A stretch of DNA of 64,000 nt, from NCBI GenBank assembly GCA_035048495.1, contig CM068547.1, positions 5,111,700 through 5,175,699 of the forward strand, read 5' to 3'. Made by a program: the position numbers and the translations under genes. This document shows positions 1 through 9,755 of this stretch, in pieces (position 1 is the first letter of the stretch; every line of letters starts with the position of its first letter). This stretch comes from Euptelea pleiosperma. Its lineage: Eukaryota > Streptophyta > Magnoliopsida > Ranunculales > Eupteleaceae. Under the pieces are notes generated by a model that worked only from the letters and a program-made list of their open reading frames with translations, was not told where the DNA came from and searched no databases.

Positions 1-284
1 GGCTGCTGCCAATTCGGCCTTCAAACGTCATGCTAGCACCAGCGGCAGTGCATTCTGGATGCTACATTGCTACCCGTCACAAAAGAGAGAGAGAGAGTTA
101 AAGAAAGAGGAAGATAAGGGCTTTTTAGTCTTTTTCACTTTATAGTAGCCGGGCATGTAGGTTGGACTGTGAATCAACCACGTTAGACTCGGTCCAAGGG
201 GGTATTACTTCAGTTTGAAAGTTTAGGGGGGCGATGCAAATTACTTTTGAATCTGAGGGGGGGTGATACTAAATTACCCATTTT
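1..284. other. Intergenic DNA with MITE remnant
   Basis: No coding potential is visible. A GA-rich run lies near 86-97. Bases about 200-290 (G-rich, ending in gatactaaattaccca) resemble one arm of the long-TIR MITE that is complete at 55738-56036, so this is probably a decayed copy. Confidence 0.4.
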
Positions 285-1678
285 TAAATTGTGCCTTGAG
301 TTGCCACAATTTACAGATTCACCCCTCCAAACTAATCTTTCACTCACGTGCAGTCTACTAGTGGAGAGAATGATGGAGAGATAGAGAGAGGGAGGGGGTT
401 GTCGAGAGAGAAGAGTGGGCTCTGTCGAGACTGTTCCAAATAGAGTGGGCGAGGTATGACTTGCAGAAGAAGTTAATTTGAGTTATTTCGAATTCCTTCC
501 ACGGTTCCATCTTTTTTATTATAAAGTCAACTGAAATGGCTTATAGGTAGTCCCTAGGTAAATGAAATGTCTTAAAGCCCATTTGTCACAGCCAGGTGCA
601 TGAGGCTTTGTACGTCCATTATAAGTTGTCACCATTTCTTTTAATAATGCCCACAGCTCCTTTCACCTATTTCCAAATTTCAAAACACTTCAGATCGCAC
701 TCCATACGTTCGTGGAAAATTGATGAGTTTGATCTCCCTCCCTCAATTAACTTCAAATTCAGGGGGGTGATACTAAAATACCCAAAAAAAGTCTGCCAAT
801 TGATGGTCCATCCTTATGGTCTCTACTGTCCTACCTCTAGCCAAACAGCTGATGATCCTTGATATTCACATCATACGTATGGAAAACATCCGCCAGTCTG
901 GATGTAGGGACGATGATGACACTACAGCATTATCTGCGGGCGATAATAACAACGTGTGGCGGTAAAAACATCCGCCGGTCTGGACGTAGGGAACGATGAC
1001 GACACTACAGCACTATCATTATCTGCAGGCGATGCTATCATTTTCCAATCTTGAATTCTGCATTAAACCTCCTTCCGATCACTTTCCCGCCTATTTTTTT
1101 ATAACTTTCCTGCGTAAAATTTTTTATACAAAGAGTCAAGAGGCAGAAAAGTGTATGGAAGGAGGCTCCGGGTTTTAATTTGGATCTTTCTAAAAAAATT
1201 AATAGCGGAGTTCTTTATGAAAAGTTTTATATAGAAGTCCATAAAAAAAAACTCGTTTGGCCGGCTGACCTCGTAAATGTCTGGCTTCAGACTTTGGTGG
1301 ACCTACACACGCTGATTGATGATTTCTAACAGTTGGATTTGAGAAAATTTTCATCATGGGTTACGAACCATCAATAGACTTGTTCATTATTAGCCCAGGA
1401 TGATGAAGTGAATTTATTAAGTTATTGACACCCAAATATCTGTTTTGCCCTTTCCGTTGTTGCTCATGGACCGTGGATCTCCACGATCAACTCCACGTCT
1501 TTTGTTTTGTTTTGGTTTTTTTTGTTTTATGCGGTTAAGCGTGGGATAGCACAACCCTAAGAGAATTATGATGCTTCGCCCTCATTGATACTATATATTT
1601 ATGATGCAATCCATCAAGCATCTCTAGAATAGTTTCCAAGGGGTTATTGCCTTGTTATCTTTTCGATTTTGAGGAGTA
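285..1678 (+). promoter_or_regulatory. Duplicated 5' flank of ANK1
   Basis: This block is collinear with the 5' flank of ANK5 (about 54280-56877). Shared landmarks include the run at 300-345, the segment at 540-780, a tandem pair of about 84 bp (about 880 and about 964) containing 'cgatgatgacactacagc', and the last 600 bp before the ATG. The ANK5 flank holds about 1.25 kb between the counterparts of 745 and 765 that is absent here. The final 40 bp of a MITE arm survive at about 748-787, so a deletion on this side is the simplest reading. Confidence 0.75.
1591..1600 (+). promoter_or_regulatory. TATA box of ANK1
   Basis: The sequence ctatatattt lies about 80 bp upstream of the ATG. The same spacing holds in ANK2 (25881-25888), ANK3 (36524-36532) and ANK6 (63021-63030). 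It is followed by the conserved leader with 'ctctaga' and 'ttattgccttgtta'. The ANK5 counterpart is degraded to ctattattatg. Confidence 0.6.
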
Positions 1679-3049
1679 ATGGCTGAGACACCAATCAGTG
1701 ATGATCATGCTGCTCTAGCTGCTCGAGCTGTCCAAGTGGGCTATGTAAATGCCTTGTACGTATTACTTGATGAAGATCCCTTTATTCTTGACAAAATGGA
1801 CCGACGAGTTCCGTTTTCAGATACTCTTTTACACAAGGCTTCATCGGCTAAGCAAACCCATTTCGCGATTGAGATGATGATCCTGAAGCGTTCATTTGCT
1901 AGAAAATTAAACAAAAATGGTCTAAGCCCCATGCACCTGGCTGTGACAAATGGGCACTTAGAGACAGTGAGAGGGCTCTTAGCAATGGACCATGAGCTCG
2001 CTCGCGTTAAGGGCAGGGAGGGGAAAACTCCTTTGCACTGTGCAGCTGTTGGAGGGAACACTGATGTTCTGGCTGAATTGATCTCCTGGTGCCCCGATTC
2101 TATCAAAGAATTAACAGTTGGGAGGGAGACGGCACTTCATCTTGCAGTGAAAAACGGCCAGTTTGAAGCCTGCAAAGTCTTGGTTGAAGGGCTCATGAGC
2201 TCTCCATACAAGGAAGAAGTTTTAAACATGAAGGACGAGAACGGCAACACCGTCTTGGATCTTGCACCCCATAATGTGGAAATCCAAGAAATCCTTGGCC
2301 AAGCCAAGATGGCCCAAGATATTGAGTCTCGTTCACCACCTACTACACATACACAGTGCACGGATATTAACCCGGTGTCGATAGAGCCAGAACCTACTAC
2401 ACAAACACAGGGCCCGGAAAATAACCCGGTGACGATAGAGCCCACACCTACTACACAAGCACAGGGCCCGGAAAATAACCCGGTGACGATAGAGCCCACA
2501 CCTACTACACAAGCACAGGGCCCGGAAAATGACCCAGTGACGATAGAGCCAGCACCTACACAGGGCCCGGAAAATAAGCCGGTGACGATAGTGGATAACC
2601 TTTGGCTTTGTCTTCAGGTTGGTAGGGCCTGGGGGGACAAGTTTTGGCTTCGAATTCAGATTGATAGCAATACGTCGAACAAAACTCGGAATGCACTATT
2701 GGTGGTCTCTGTTCTCGTGGCAACAGCAACCTTTCAAATCGGAATTAGTCCTCCTGGTGGATTTTGGCAGGATAACGACGTACCACCAAGACACCCCCCC
2801 GGACAGCCAATTATTAGTTCTAATCAAATCTTTGCGGGACTTTTCGCGACTTCCATCATGATAGGGTTTTTGGTGTCTATGTTTGTAATTTTTTTACTCA
2901 CGAAAAGATTTCCTTTGCGCTTCTTGATTTTAATAGCACAAGCTTCAATGTTGTGCAGTTACGGGTTTTCACTATTTTGTGTCGTTCAAAGTATTTATTG
3001 TCTATGCTGTTGTCGTCAATGTAGTAATATGTATAGTTTTATACTTTGA
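1679..3049 (+). CDS. ANK1: ankyrin-repeat/PGG-domain membrane protein
   Basis: A single-exon frame of 456 codons. Ankyrin-type repeats lie at about residues 48-72, 81-112, 115-146, 149-175 and 188-206 (for example GLSPMHLAVTNGH and GKTPLHCAAVGGNTDVL). A Pro/Thr/Gln-rich linker with an 18-residue repeat covers 222-303. A PGG domain follows: a hydrophobic segment at 338-356, then ISPPGGFWQD, and further membrane segments at about 383-407 and 411-435. The family is the ITN1/ACD6-like ankyrin-PGG class, known as plant membrane proteins linked to stress and defence. The start is fixed by the leader shared with the paralogues. Compared with ANK5, two bases are missing near codon 436, so the last 20 residues (Cys-rich) replace the fourth membrane helix, which persists in another frame to 3086. 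It may be expressed but altered. Confidence 0.85.
   Translation: MAETPISDDHAALAARAVQVGYVNALYVLLDEDPFILDKMDRRVPFSDTLLHKASSAKQTHFAIEMMILKRSFARKLNKNGLSPMHLAVTNGHLETVRGLLAMDHELARVKGREGKTPLHCAAVGGNTDVLAELISWCPDSIKELTVGRETALHLAVKNGQFEACKVLVEGLMSSPYKEEVLNMKDENGNTVLDLAPHNVEIQEILGQAKMAQDIESRSPPTTHTQCTDINPVSIEPEPTTQTQGPENNPVTIEPTPTTQAQGPENNPVTIEPTPTTQAQGPENDPVTIEPAPTQGPENKPVTIVDNLWLCLQVGRAWGDKFWLRIQIDSNTSNKTRNALLVVSVLVATATFQIGISPPGGFWQDNDVPPRHPPGQPIISSNQIFAGLFATSIMIGFLVSMFVIFLLTKRFPLRFLILIAQASMLCSYGFSLFCVVQSIYCLCCCRQCSNMYSFIL
2342..2587 (+). repeat. In-frame 54-bp minisatellite in the ANK1 linker
   Basis: About 4.5 units encode an 18-residue repeat of the form TTQxQGPENNPVTIEPxP. The first unit is degenerate (TTHTQCTDINPVSIEPEP) and the last is shortened. 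All units keep frame. ANK5 holds about two units and ANK2 one, so copy number differs between paralogues. Confidence 0.9.
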
Positions 3050-3696
3050 TCGTAGGATGAAGCTGATGGCCTCGCATCCAATATAGAAGAAAGGTTCGAT
3101 TCATTCCCATCCGATCGATCTGAATCTTCCCTTTTCTATTCCCAACCTTCTCTCCAGCTCAAGATCACTGCTTTCTTTTTCCTGAAATAAGTAGATCCTT
3201 TCACTTTCATTACAACCGACTTCATCCCCAGATTTCTGGCGGATCGCTGGACATGATCTGCAGCAAGGTGTTTATGAGGACCATCAGCAGATGGGGGTCG
3301 GGGCAAATGCTTGAAATAAAGGGTTTCCAACATATTTGAAAGATAGTAAAGAAGATGTCTTAACTTCTTCTTTTTTATATTGTATTAGTTTCTGTTTTGT
3401 ATAGTAAAGATAGTAAAGATGTCTTTATCTATATATTTTTTTCTTCGATCTATCTTCCTCTTCTTCTTTTTTCTTATCTAGGTTACACGATTGAGATTTG
3501 AAACTCGACTACAAGACCTGTTGGGTTGGGTGCAACAGCTGCTCAAAGGCGATCTCTATTGCCACAACACCCACCGCAAGCATGTGGAGCAAACCTATTT
3601 AGAGGATACTGTGCTTAGAGCGGGTATTTGGTATCTCAATGGAAATGAAGATATCACTATGTGCGTGTGTGACCCTGGGTTATGAAAAGGACAAAA
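3050..3696 (+). other. 3' flank of ANK1
   Basis: Bases 3050-3086 continue the displaced C-terminal frame (VVICIVLYFDRR... then TAG). Around 3262-3312 the sequence resembles the last codons of ANK5 ('gaggaccatcagcagatggg'), so about 220 bp (3043-3260) look inserted here, retained as an intron, or lost from ANK5. Bases 3482-3600 match the ANK5 3' flank at 58330-58445. Confidence 0.6.
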
Positions 3697-6673
3697 GATG
3701 TAACAAGGTATGCCTGAAATGTTTTCAAATGCGGAAGCCGGGATTTTTATATCTGGGCTTACTGACCACATGCAGGGATGTTTATCCCACTCCTTGGTCG
3801 ATATACACACCAAAAATCATCCCTGATTGGTAATCTCTAACCATTAGATTTTAGTACGTTTTAAGGCATTCTTATAGCTGTTGAATTCAACCATTGTTTG
3901 GAGTACTAAAACTAGAGTCAAAAAATTATCAAAGAAGTGACTTTTGTTATGAATGTCTACCAAGTGGTGGGCTAAACATCCATGTCGGTCAGTGGGCCTA
4001 CATGGCATCGGTGAGTAACAAAAATGTGCTTCCGCATTTGAAAAGACACTACTGGAAAATAGGGTATTAGCGGCGGCCGCGACTACCATTAAAAGTCACA
4101 AAAACCGCTGCTAAAACTTTCAGAGGCGGCCACTCCGGCTGTCGGCGACTGCCACTGATACACCAGTTATGGTACAGTCGTGATGGATGCCAATATTAGA
4201 GGCAGGAATATTAGTATTAGCGGCGGTCACTGACCGCGCTAAAAGAAATATTAGTGGCGGTCAGCAAATAGACGTCGCTGAAAATATGTATTAGCGACGA
4301 TTACTGACCGCTGCTAAAAGAAGTATTAGCGGCGGTTAACAAATGGCCGCCGCTGAAAGTATGTATTAGCGGCGGTTGTTGGCCGTCGCTAAAAGTATGT
4401 TTTAGTGGCGGTCGATCAATCATCGCCGCTGAAATAGAGTATTAGTGGCGGTCGGTCAATCAACAGCAGACAATTACTCCTCACCACAAACAAGATAAAA
4501 AGTTGTTCACTTATACAACTAATCTGTCACATGTAAACGGGAGATCTAAGCTAGGTTCAATGCATGTATATGCATGATGTGTGTGTGTATCAACTATTTA
4601 CATGATATACAACATAAAGTGAGGAATGATTGAAACTTTAAAATGTTAAGTAAATTAAAATGTTACACTGCAATACTAGCCCTATATTTCATAAGCAATT
4701 GAATATAAAATTAGATAGAATAACAGGTCGTGAAATAAATATTATCATAAGCAATTAATATAAAATTAGATAGAATAACAGGTTATGAAAAATTTAACAA
4801 AAATACATGCATATAGTAGACATGAAAAACAAATCATATTTTAATATCAAGATATTCTAAGAACCATACCTGCAACTACAAACGAAGCACCAACGGTCAG
4901 AAGTGATTAACCAGACTAATCTTCGTTCTATATGTCCATATACAATTTAACTAAACATCCACATGGTCAAAAATCACTAAGCACACTAATCTTGTGTCTA
5001 TATCTCCATCTATGAATCGGCCAAACATCCATACGGTCATAAATCATCAATGAAACTGATTTTGGGACTATGTTTGAACATCCATAGGTTGTGTGTTATC
5101 ACTATTGCTAGGTTATGAAATTCAGTTGGTAGGGTGAATAAATAAACTTGGTGGATCGATGTCGGGCAGTGAAAACATCCAATAGGTGGAGAAAGTAGAG
5201 ATATTTATACAAGATGACTTTCAAACTGATTTTGGGACTTTGTATTGCATCCCAATTATGAAAGCTAACAGAAGACCTTTCTTTGTATGGCAATAAACCA
5301 TTTCCCAATTTGCATGTGTCAGCCTTTCTATAGCTGGTTTAATGGCAAAAGCCTTTTCCCATTCCACTCATTCCCAACTTCTTCACCTCTTCCTAGTATT
5401 CCTGACATCATTCTTTATCTTCTATTTGAATATTACATCTGAAACATTATTTATCGCATGATGTATTCTATGTCAACCCTATGTCAAGAAATTTTACAAA
5501 AATATGCACAACCTAGAGTCAATCTAAGTCATATAACATAGACCACGAGGACTTGTCATTCATTATACCATGGGTATAGCAGAGTGGAGTCAGGGTTGTT
5601 ACAAGTTGATGAATCACATAATGAATACAATGACTATAAATTAAACATAACTAGAATAAAGTAAACCTAATTAACAAATTAATGCAATGTAAACCTAATT
5701 AACTCTTCATCTAGTAAATATAACTACATTACAGATTTTCAAAAGTTAAAACAAACCTAGCAAAGAAAAAATCTATAAATTTAAAAATGTCAATGCTTAT
5801 AAATCATTAATTAGACTGATTTTAAGAAAATAAGATAAATCAAATAGAACGAAAGGCTCACTGGATGTTGAAAAGCACAAGTCCAGCCAACCGATACCAA
5901 AAATCCCTCAGATTGAGCCTCACACTCTTACTATACCGATACTTACATTCAATTCCCTGAACGAAACAATATCTATTAGATTACCAAATAAATAAAAACC
6001 ATTCGATAGGAAACCCAATTTACTACATAATACTCTTTAGGAACAAGAATTTGTTCTATACATTGAAAGATAATAACATTCATGTAAAACAGATCATGAC
6101 ATAACATAGAAGAGTTGTAACAAATCACACCAAAGACAATATAAGTGTTGGGTAGTTTCAACGAGCTCTAACCCAAGACAATATCCAATTTGCCACGTAG
6201 TAGACTCTTTTGGGCCCAGTACCCCTAATGTTTAGCCCATATCTTGGTGGACCCACAAACCATAAATCAGTGTGATTAGTGATTCCTAGCCATGAAAATG
6301 ACTCCAATACAATGCTTAAAAATCAATAATCAGTCTATTTTTTGGTCCATCTAGGAGAAACTTTCCGACCCTCTACAATGACTGTCCCCATGACCGCCAC
6401 AATATGAGTCACATGGCACATCTGTGGAGGCTGTTGACCGTATGGATGTTTGGCCAATCCTTAAGTGGATCCACAAATCAAAAGTCAACCTGGTTAGTGA
6501 TTTCTAAGTATTGGATTGGAGTTGTATTCATGGGTTGAATGTCTACCAAAGGATAGGTAAACATCCATGTGGTTAGTGGGCCCATTTGCCCCAATTTGAC
6601 AGGCACTTGTTGCCTTGCCCACTAGAACAAAATGCTAGCTCCACCATTATGTACATCCACTAATAATGAGCTA

Positions 6674-6963
6674 AGGGGGCATTTGGGAACGAGAAGTAAA
6701 AGCACTTTTACTTGTAGTAGAAGTTACTAGTTGATTTTTTACCTCAAAAAAAGTTATAGAAATTAAAAGCATAAGAGGCTTTCTAATTTTTGAGAAGTAA
6801 TTTCTCTTAGAAGTTAAAAGCTAAAAAAATTAGCTTCAGTTTTAAGTTGGTTTTTAACTTTTTAAAAGTTAAAATATGAAACACATCCAAACTAACTTTT
6901 TAACTTTTTTGGCTTATAAAAGTCAATAAGTAACTTATTTTTGTGTTGCCGCAAATGCCCCCT
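6674..6963. mobile_element. MITE nested in the CACTA element
   Basis: A 290-bp unit with 12-bp terminal inverted repeats AGGGGGCATTTG / CAAATGCCCCCT. The interior is AT-rich with runs such as 'agtaaaagcacttttactt'. It is non-coding, and I could not define a clean target duplication. Confidence 0.65.
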
Positions 6964-7157
6964 AAATATCCATTTGGTCAGTGGGTCCACAAAGATAGAA
7001 AAAAAAACCAAAAATAGCTTGATTATTGATTCCAAAGGTTTGAAATCAATAATATGCGGCTGATTTTTGGTCTATTTTGGGGAACAAAGATCATATCCAA
7101 AAGTTTAAAATCAATAATCAGACTGATTTTTGGTCTGGCCACAACCCACGAAATCAA

Positions 7158-7470
7158 ACCATGAAAATAGACTCTAATCCAACACTTAGAAATCACAAAT
7201 TAGCCTGATTCGTGATTAAAACATTGGATTTTTGTACCCAACTAATGCTCAGATTCCTACGGTTCTATACCCATGAAAATAGATTCAATCCAACACTTAC
7301 AAATCACTGATTAGCCTGATTAGTGATTTAAAACCTTTGGATCTTTGTACCCAAACAATGCTTAGATTCCTATAGTTAAAATGTACCCATGAAAATGGCT
7401 TCAATCCAACGCTTAGAACTCACTGATCAGCCTGATTTGTGATTTAAAACCTTTGGATCTTTGTACCCTA
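7158..7470 (+). repeat. Tandem repeat of about 115 bp, about 2.7 units
   Basis: Units begin near 7158, 7269 and 7385 with 'acccatgaaaatrg' and run through 'gcctgattagtgatttaaaa' to 'cctttggatctttgtaccc'. The unit derives from the family A MITE arm. Confidence 0.7.
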
Positions 7471-7495
7471 ATCAGGTTAGAAACCTTGATCGAAA

Positions 7496-7650
7496 GGTTT
7501 GAAACCCTGATCGAAAGGTTTGAAACCTTTCTATTATTGGAACAAGATCAAAAGGTTTGAAACCCTGATCGAAAGGTTTGAAACCTTTCTATTATTGGAA
7601 CAAGATCGAAAGGTTTGAAACCTTGATCAGGTTAGAAACCCTGATCAAAA
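7496..7650 (+). repeat. 58-bp tandem repeat
   Basis: Two full units (7496 and 7554) and a partial one, built on 'ggtttgaaaccctgatcg' and 'ctattattggaacaagatc'. A shorter internal alternation of 'aaaggtttgaaac' is also present. Confidence 0.85.
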
Positions 7651-8345
7651 ACAGAAAAAAAATTACAATTACTTACAGGAGGAACTCCCGCAACGGCAAG
7701 GCGGAACTCCGGCAACAGCAAGGCGAGGCTCTAGCGATGGCATGACGAGGTGGGGCTCTGGCGATGACAGGCGACGGCGTCAGGCAACGAGGGGCGACGA
7801 AGGAGAGGGAGAAGGGTTTCGGTTTCGGGCTACAGAAATAACAGTAGAATTTTTTTTTTATATCATAACTTTTACTAGCGGCCATTGTATGACTGCCGCT
7901 ATAGGATGATATTAGCGGCGGTCGTGTACTTGATTGCCGCTAATACCATACATATAGCGGCGGGCATAAAAGAAACTGCCTCTATATGTCATATTAGCGG
8001 CTGTTGGGTATTGACCACCGATAAAGGGTCGCTGCTGTAAGCAAATTTTTTTCCCTCCATTTTTCCAACAAGCCTTTAGAGGCAGTTTTGACATTAGCCA
8101 CCGCTAAAACCCTCTATAGCAGCGGTCTTTTACTGGCCGCTGCTAAAAGTCCTCTACTAAAAATTGAATTTCTTGTAGTGAGATCTCAGGTATACCTTGT
8201 TACATCACGACCCTATCAAAATAATAACAACAACGACACCTTTTTATGACATCATCTTCTTGAATCTAAGGCTTAACATTAAGGTGTTATTACAATAAAG
8301 TATCACTGGGACAATGACATTGTTGGCCATATTAATAGTAATAAC

Positions 8346-8727
8346 CTATGTTTTAAAATGCGGAACTCGGACTTGACTCGGAAGTCCATTGGGTTGAGTC
8401 ACCTCAAAGACTCGGGAGTCGACCCGGCGAGTCATTAAATTAATTATTAAATATTTAAATCTATAAAAAAATATTTATTTATTAAAAAAACTTTAAAAAA
8501 TTATATAATATAGTAAAAACAATTAGAAATTAAAAAAAATATGTTTAATTTTGAGTCGACTCGGCTTTAAAACGGTTGACTTGGTAAAGATTCAAATGGA
8601 CTCAGCTGCATTTCCGAGTCAACTCGGCGAGGTATGAAAATCTGAGTTTGTGTGCCGAGTCGACTCGAAATACAATCGAGTCGACTTGGTCGAGTTCCAA
8701 GTTGACTCGGTGAGTTTTAAAACATAG
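8346..8727. mobile_element. hAT-type MITE with GAGTCGACTCGG-rich arms
   Basis: A 382-bp element with ends CTATGTTTTAAAA / TTTTAAAACATAG. Perfect 8-bp target duplications GTAATAAC flank it (8338-8345 and 8728-8735), which is the hAT signature. The arms are rich in gagtcgactcgg motifs around an AT-rich core. Related copies lie at about 12983-13289 and 59065-59300. Confidence 0.85.
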
Positions 8728-8799
8728 GTAATAACTCATCTGATTTTGATTTTGATATTGTGTATTTTATTACACACTAAATTGGATTCTAACACTTAC

Positions 8800-9200
8800 A
8801 GGACATCATGTTCACATATCTATTCTACTTATTAACGTAGGAAGGGCCTTCTTGCGTGCCTCACGCCATTTTTCAATAATACTAAATCACCTCTAATTTT
8901 GTTTCTTTCCTCCTCTTCAATGTATTCACTTAACGAGGGCTATTCGGTCTTTTGTGTGTCAAAAGACATGTCACCCTGCAAGCACAGTCACTCTTGCACG
9001 ACACACAATATTAAAAAATAAATATTCCTACTATGCCCCTCAAGTTAGTTAAAGAGACAAACATTACTTCTCTTAGTGTTTGGAAATTTTTTAATTTATT
9101 AGTGTTCTTTTGTAATTCAATATTTCTACATTTCAATGTCACCTGAACTCTGCAATGGAAACAATTATATGATGCTATCCATCGTCGAAGTTGATGAGGG
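8800..9200. other. Non-coding stretch
   Basis: Bases 8736-8830 resemble 58880-58975 (the 'tgtgtattttattacaca' region), so they belong to the duplicated ANK 3' flank. I see nothing recognisable in the rest. Confidence 0.4.
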
Positions 9201-9209
9201 ACCCAAAGT

Positions 9210-9490
9210 GTGAGGCATGTGGCACACTAGTAGAGGCTACTAACTGTTGGATGTTTGGCCCATCCCTAGATTGACGTATTTAACAAAATTTGTCCTGATT
9301 AATGATTTTTAACCTTTAGATCATAATTCTTGAAATCCACGATTTAACATAATCCATGAAAATGACTAATGCAACGGATATAAATAAGTAATCAGGATGA
9401 ATTTTGGTATATGGGTCCAACTAGGGATGAGTAAAGCATCTATACAGTAAGTGATCATCTCTAAGAGTGTGCCACGTGGCTTATAATATG
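9210..9490. mobile_element. MITE family A copy (degenerate)
   Basis: The ends are inverted: 'atgtggcacactagtagagg' at the left and 'ctctaagagtgtgccacgtg' at the right. Inner arms carry 'ggatgtttggcccatccct' and its complement. Family A recurs many times in the window (for example 34808-35103, 36738-37079, 49126-49440 and 63128-63440). Confidence 0.6.
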
Positions 9491-9755
9491 GTTTGTCGTC
9501 AACGTGATTTTTGAAGAAAACAAAAAAATAGTTAATTATCCGTACATACCTTATTATTAAAACGTTATTAAGTAGAATATATAGTAATGATCACATGGTT
9601 CAAGAGCCATAGATGTTATCATGTTGCATTAGTGGTGTCGAGTTTTATTATTGGCCAAATAATTCTCAAAATTCACGGTTAAAAACAAACAAAAAAAAAC
9701 TCTTAATTAACCAATGGATAGAAATAACTAATCAAGATGAATTTTCGTATGTAGG

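Larger units (their letters stand above)
4047..8180. mobile_element. Non-autonomous CACTA (EnSpm) transposon
   Basis: The left end reads CACTACTGGAAAAT. The right end read in reverse is CACTACAAGAAATT. A 3-bp target duplication AGA flanks it (4044-4046 and 8181-8183), and the host sequence is continuous across it. Subterminal repeats built on 'attagcggcggtc' and 'gaccgccgctaaaag' fill about 4060-4460 and 7870-8160, as is typical for CACTA elements. The interior (4.1 kb) has only frames under 75 codons and no recognisable TNPA/TNPD transposase, so mobility would need a helper. The interior carries nested repeats and AT-rich sequence. Confidence 0.88.
3697..8207. mobile_element. Long-inverted-repeat MITE, family B (interrupted)
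   Basis: The ends are inverted copies: 'gatgtaacaaggtatgcctg' at the left and its near complement at 8186-8207. Both arms continue inward through 'tttcaaatgcggaagc' and the gtgggcc / ccgcatggatgttta motif. The element is split by a CACTA insertion (4047-8180). Other copies lie at 47655-48900 (also split), about 49715-50065 (partial) and 58608-58866 (truncated). There is no coding region. Confidence 0.7.

Noticed and set aside
1741..2499. Minus-strand frames of 120 codons opposite ANK1
   Set aside because: They are antisense shadows of the ankyrin exon; the same shadows appear opposite the other copies.
7673..8094. Minus-strand frames within the CACTA right end
   Set aside because: They cross subterminal repeats and show no transposase motif.
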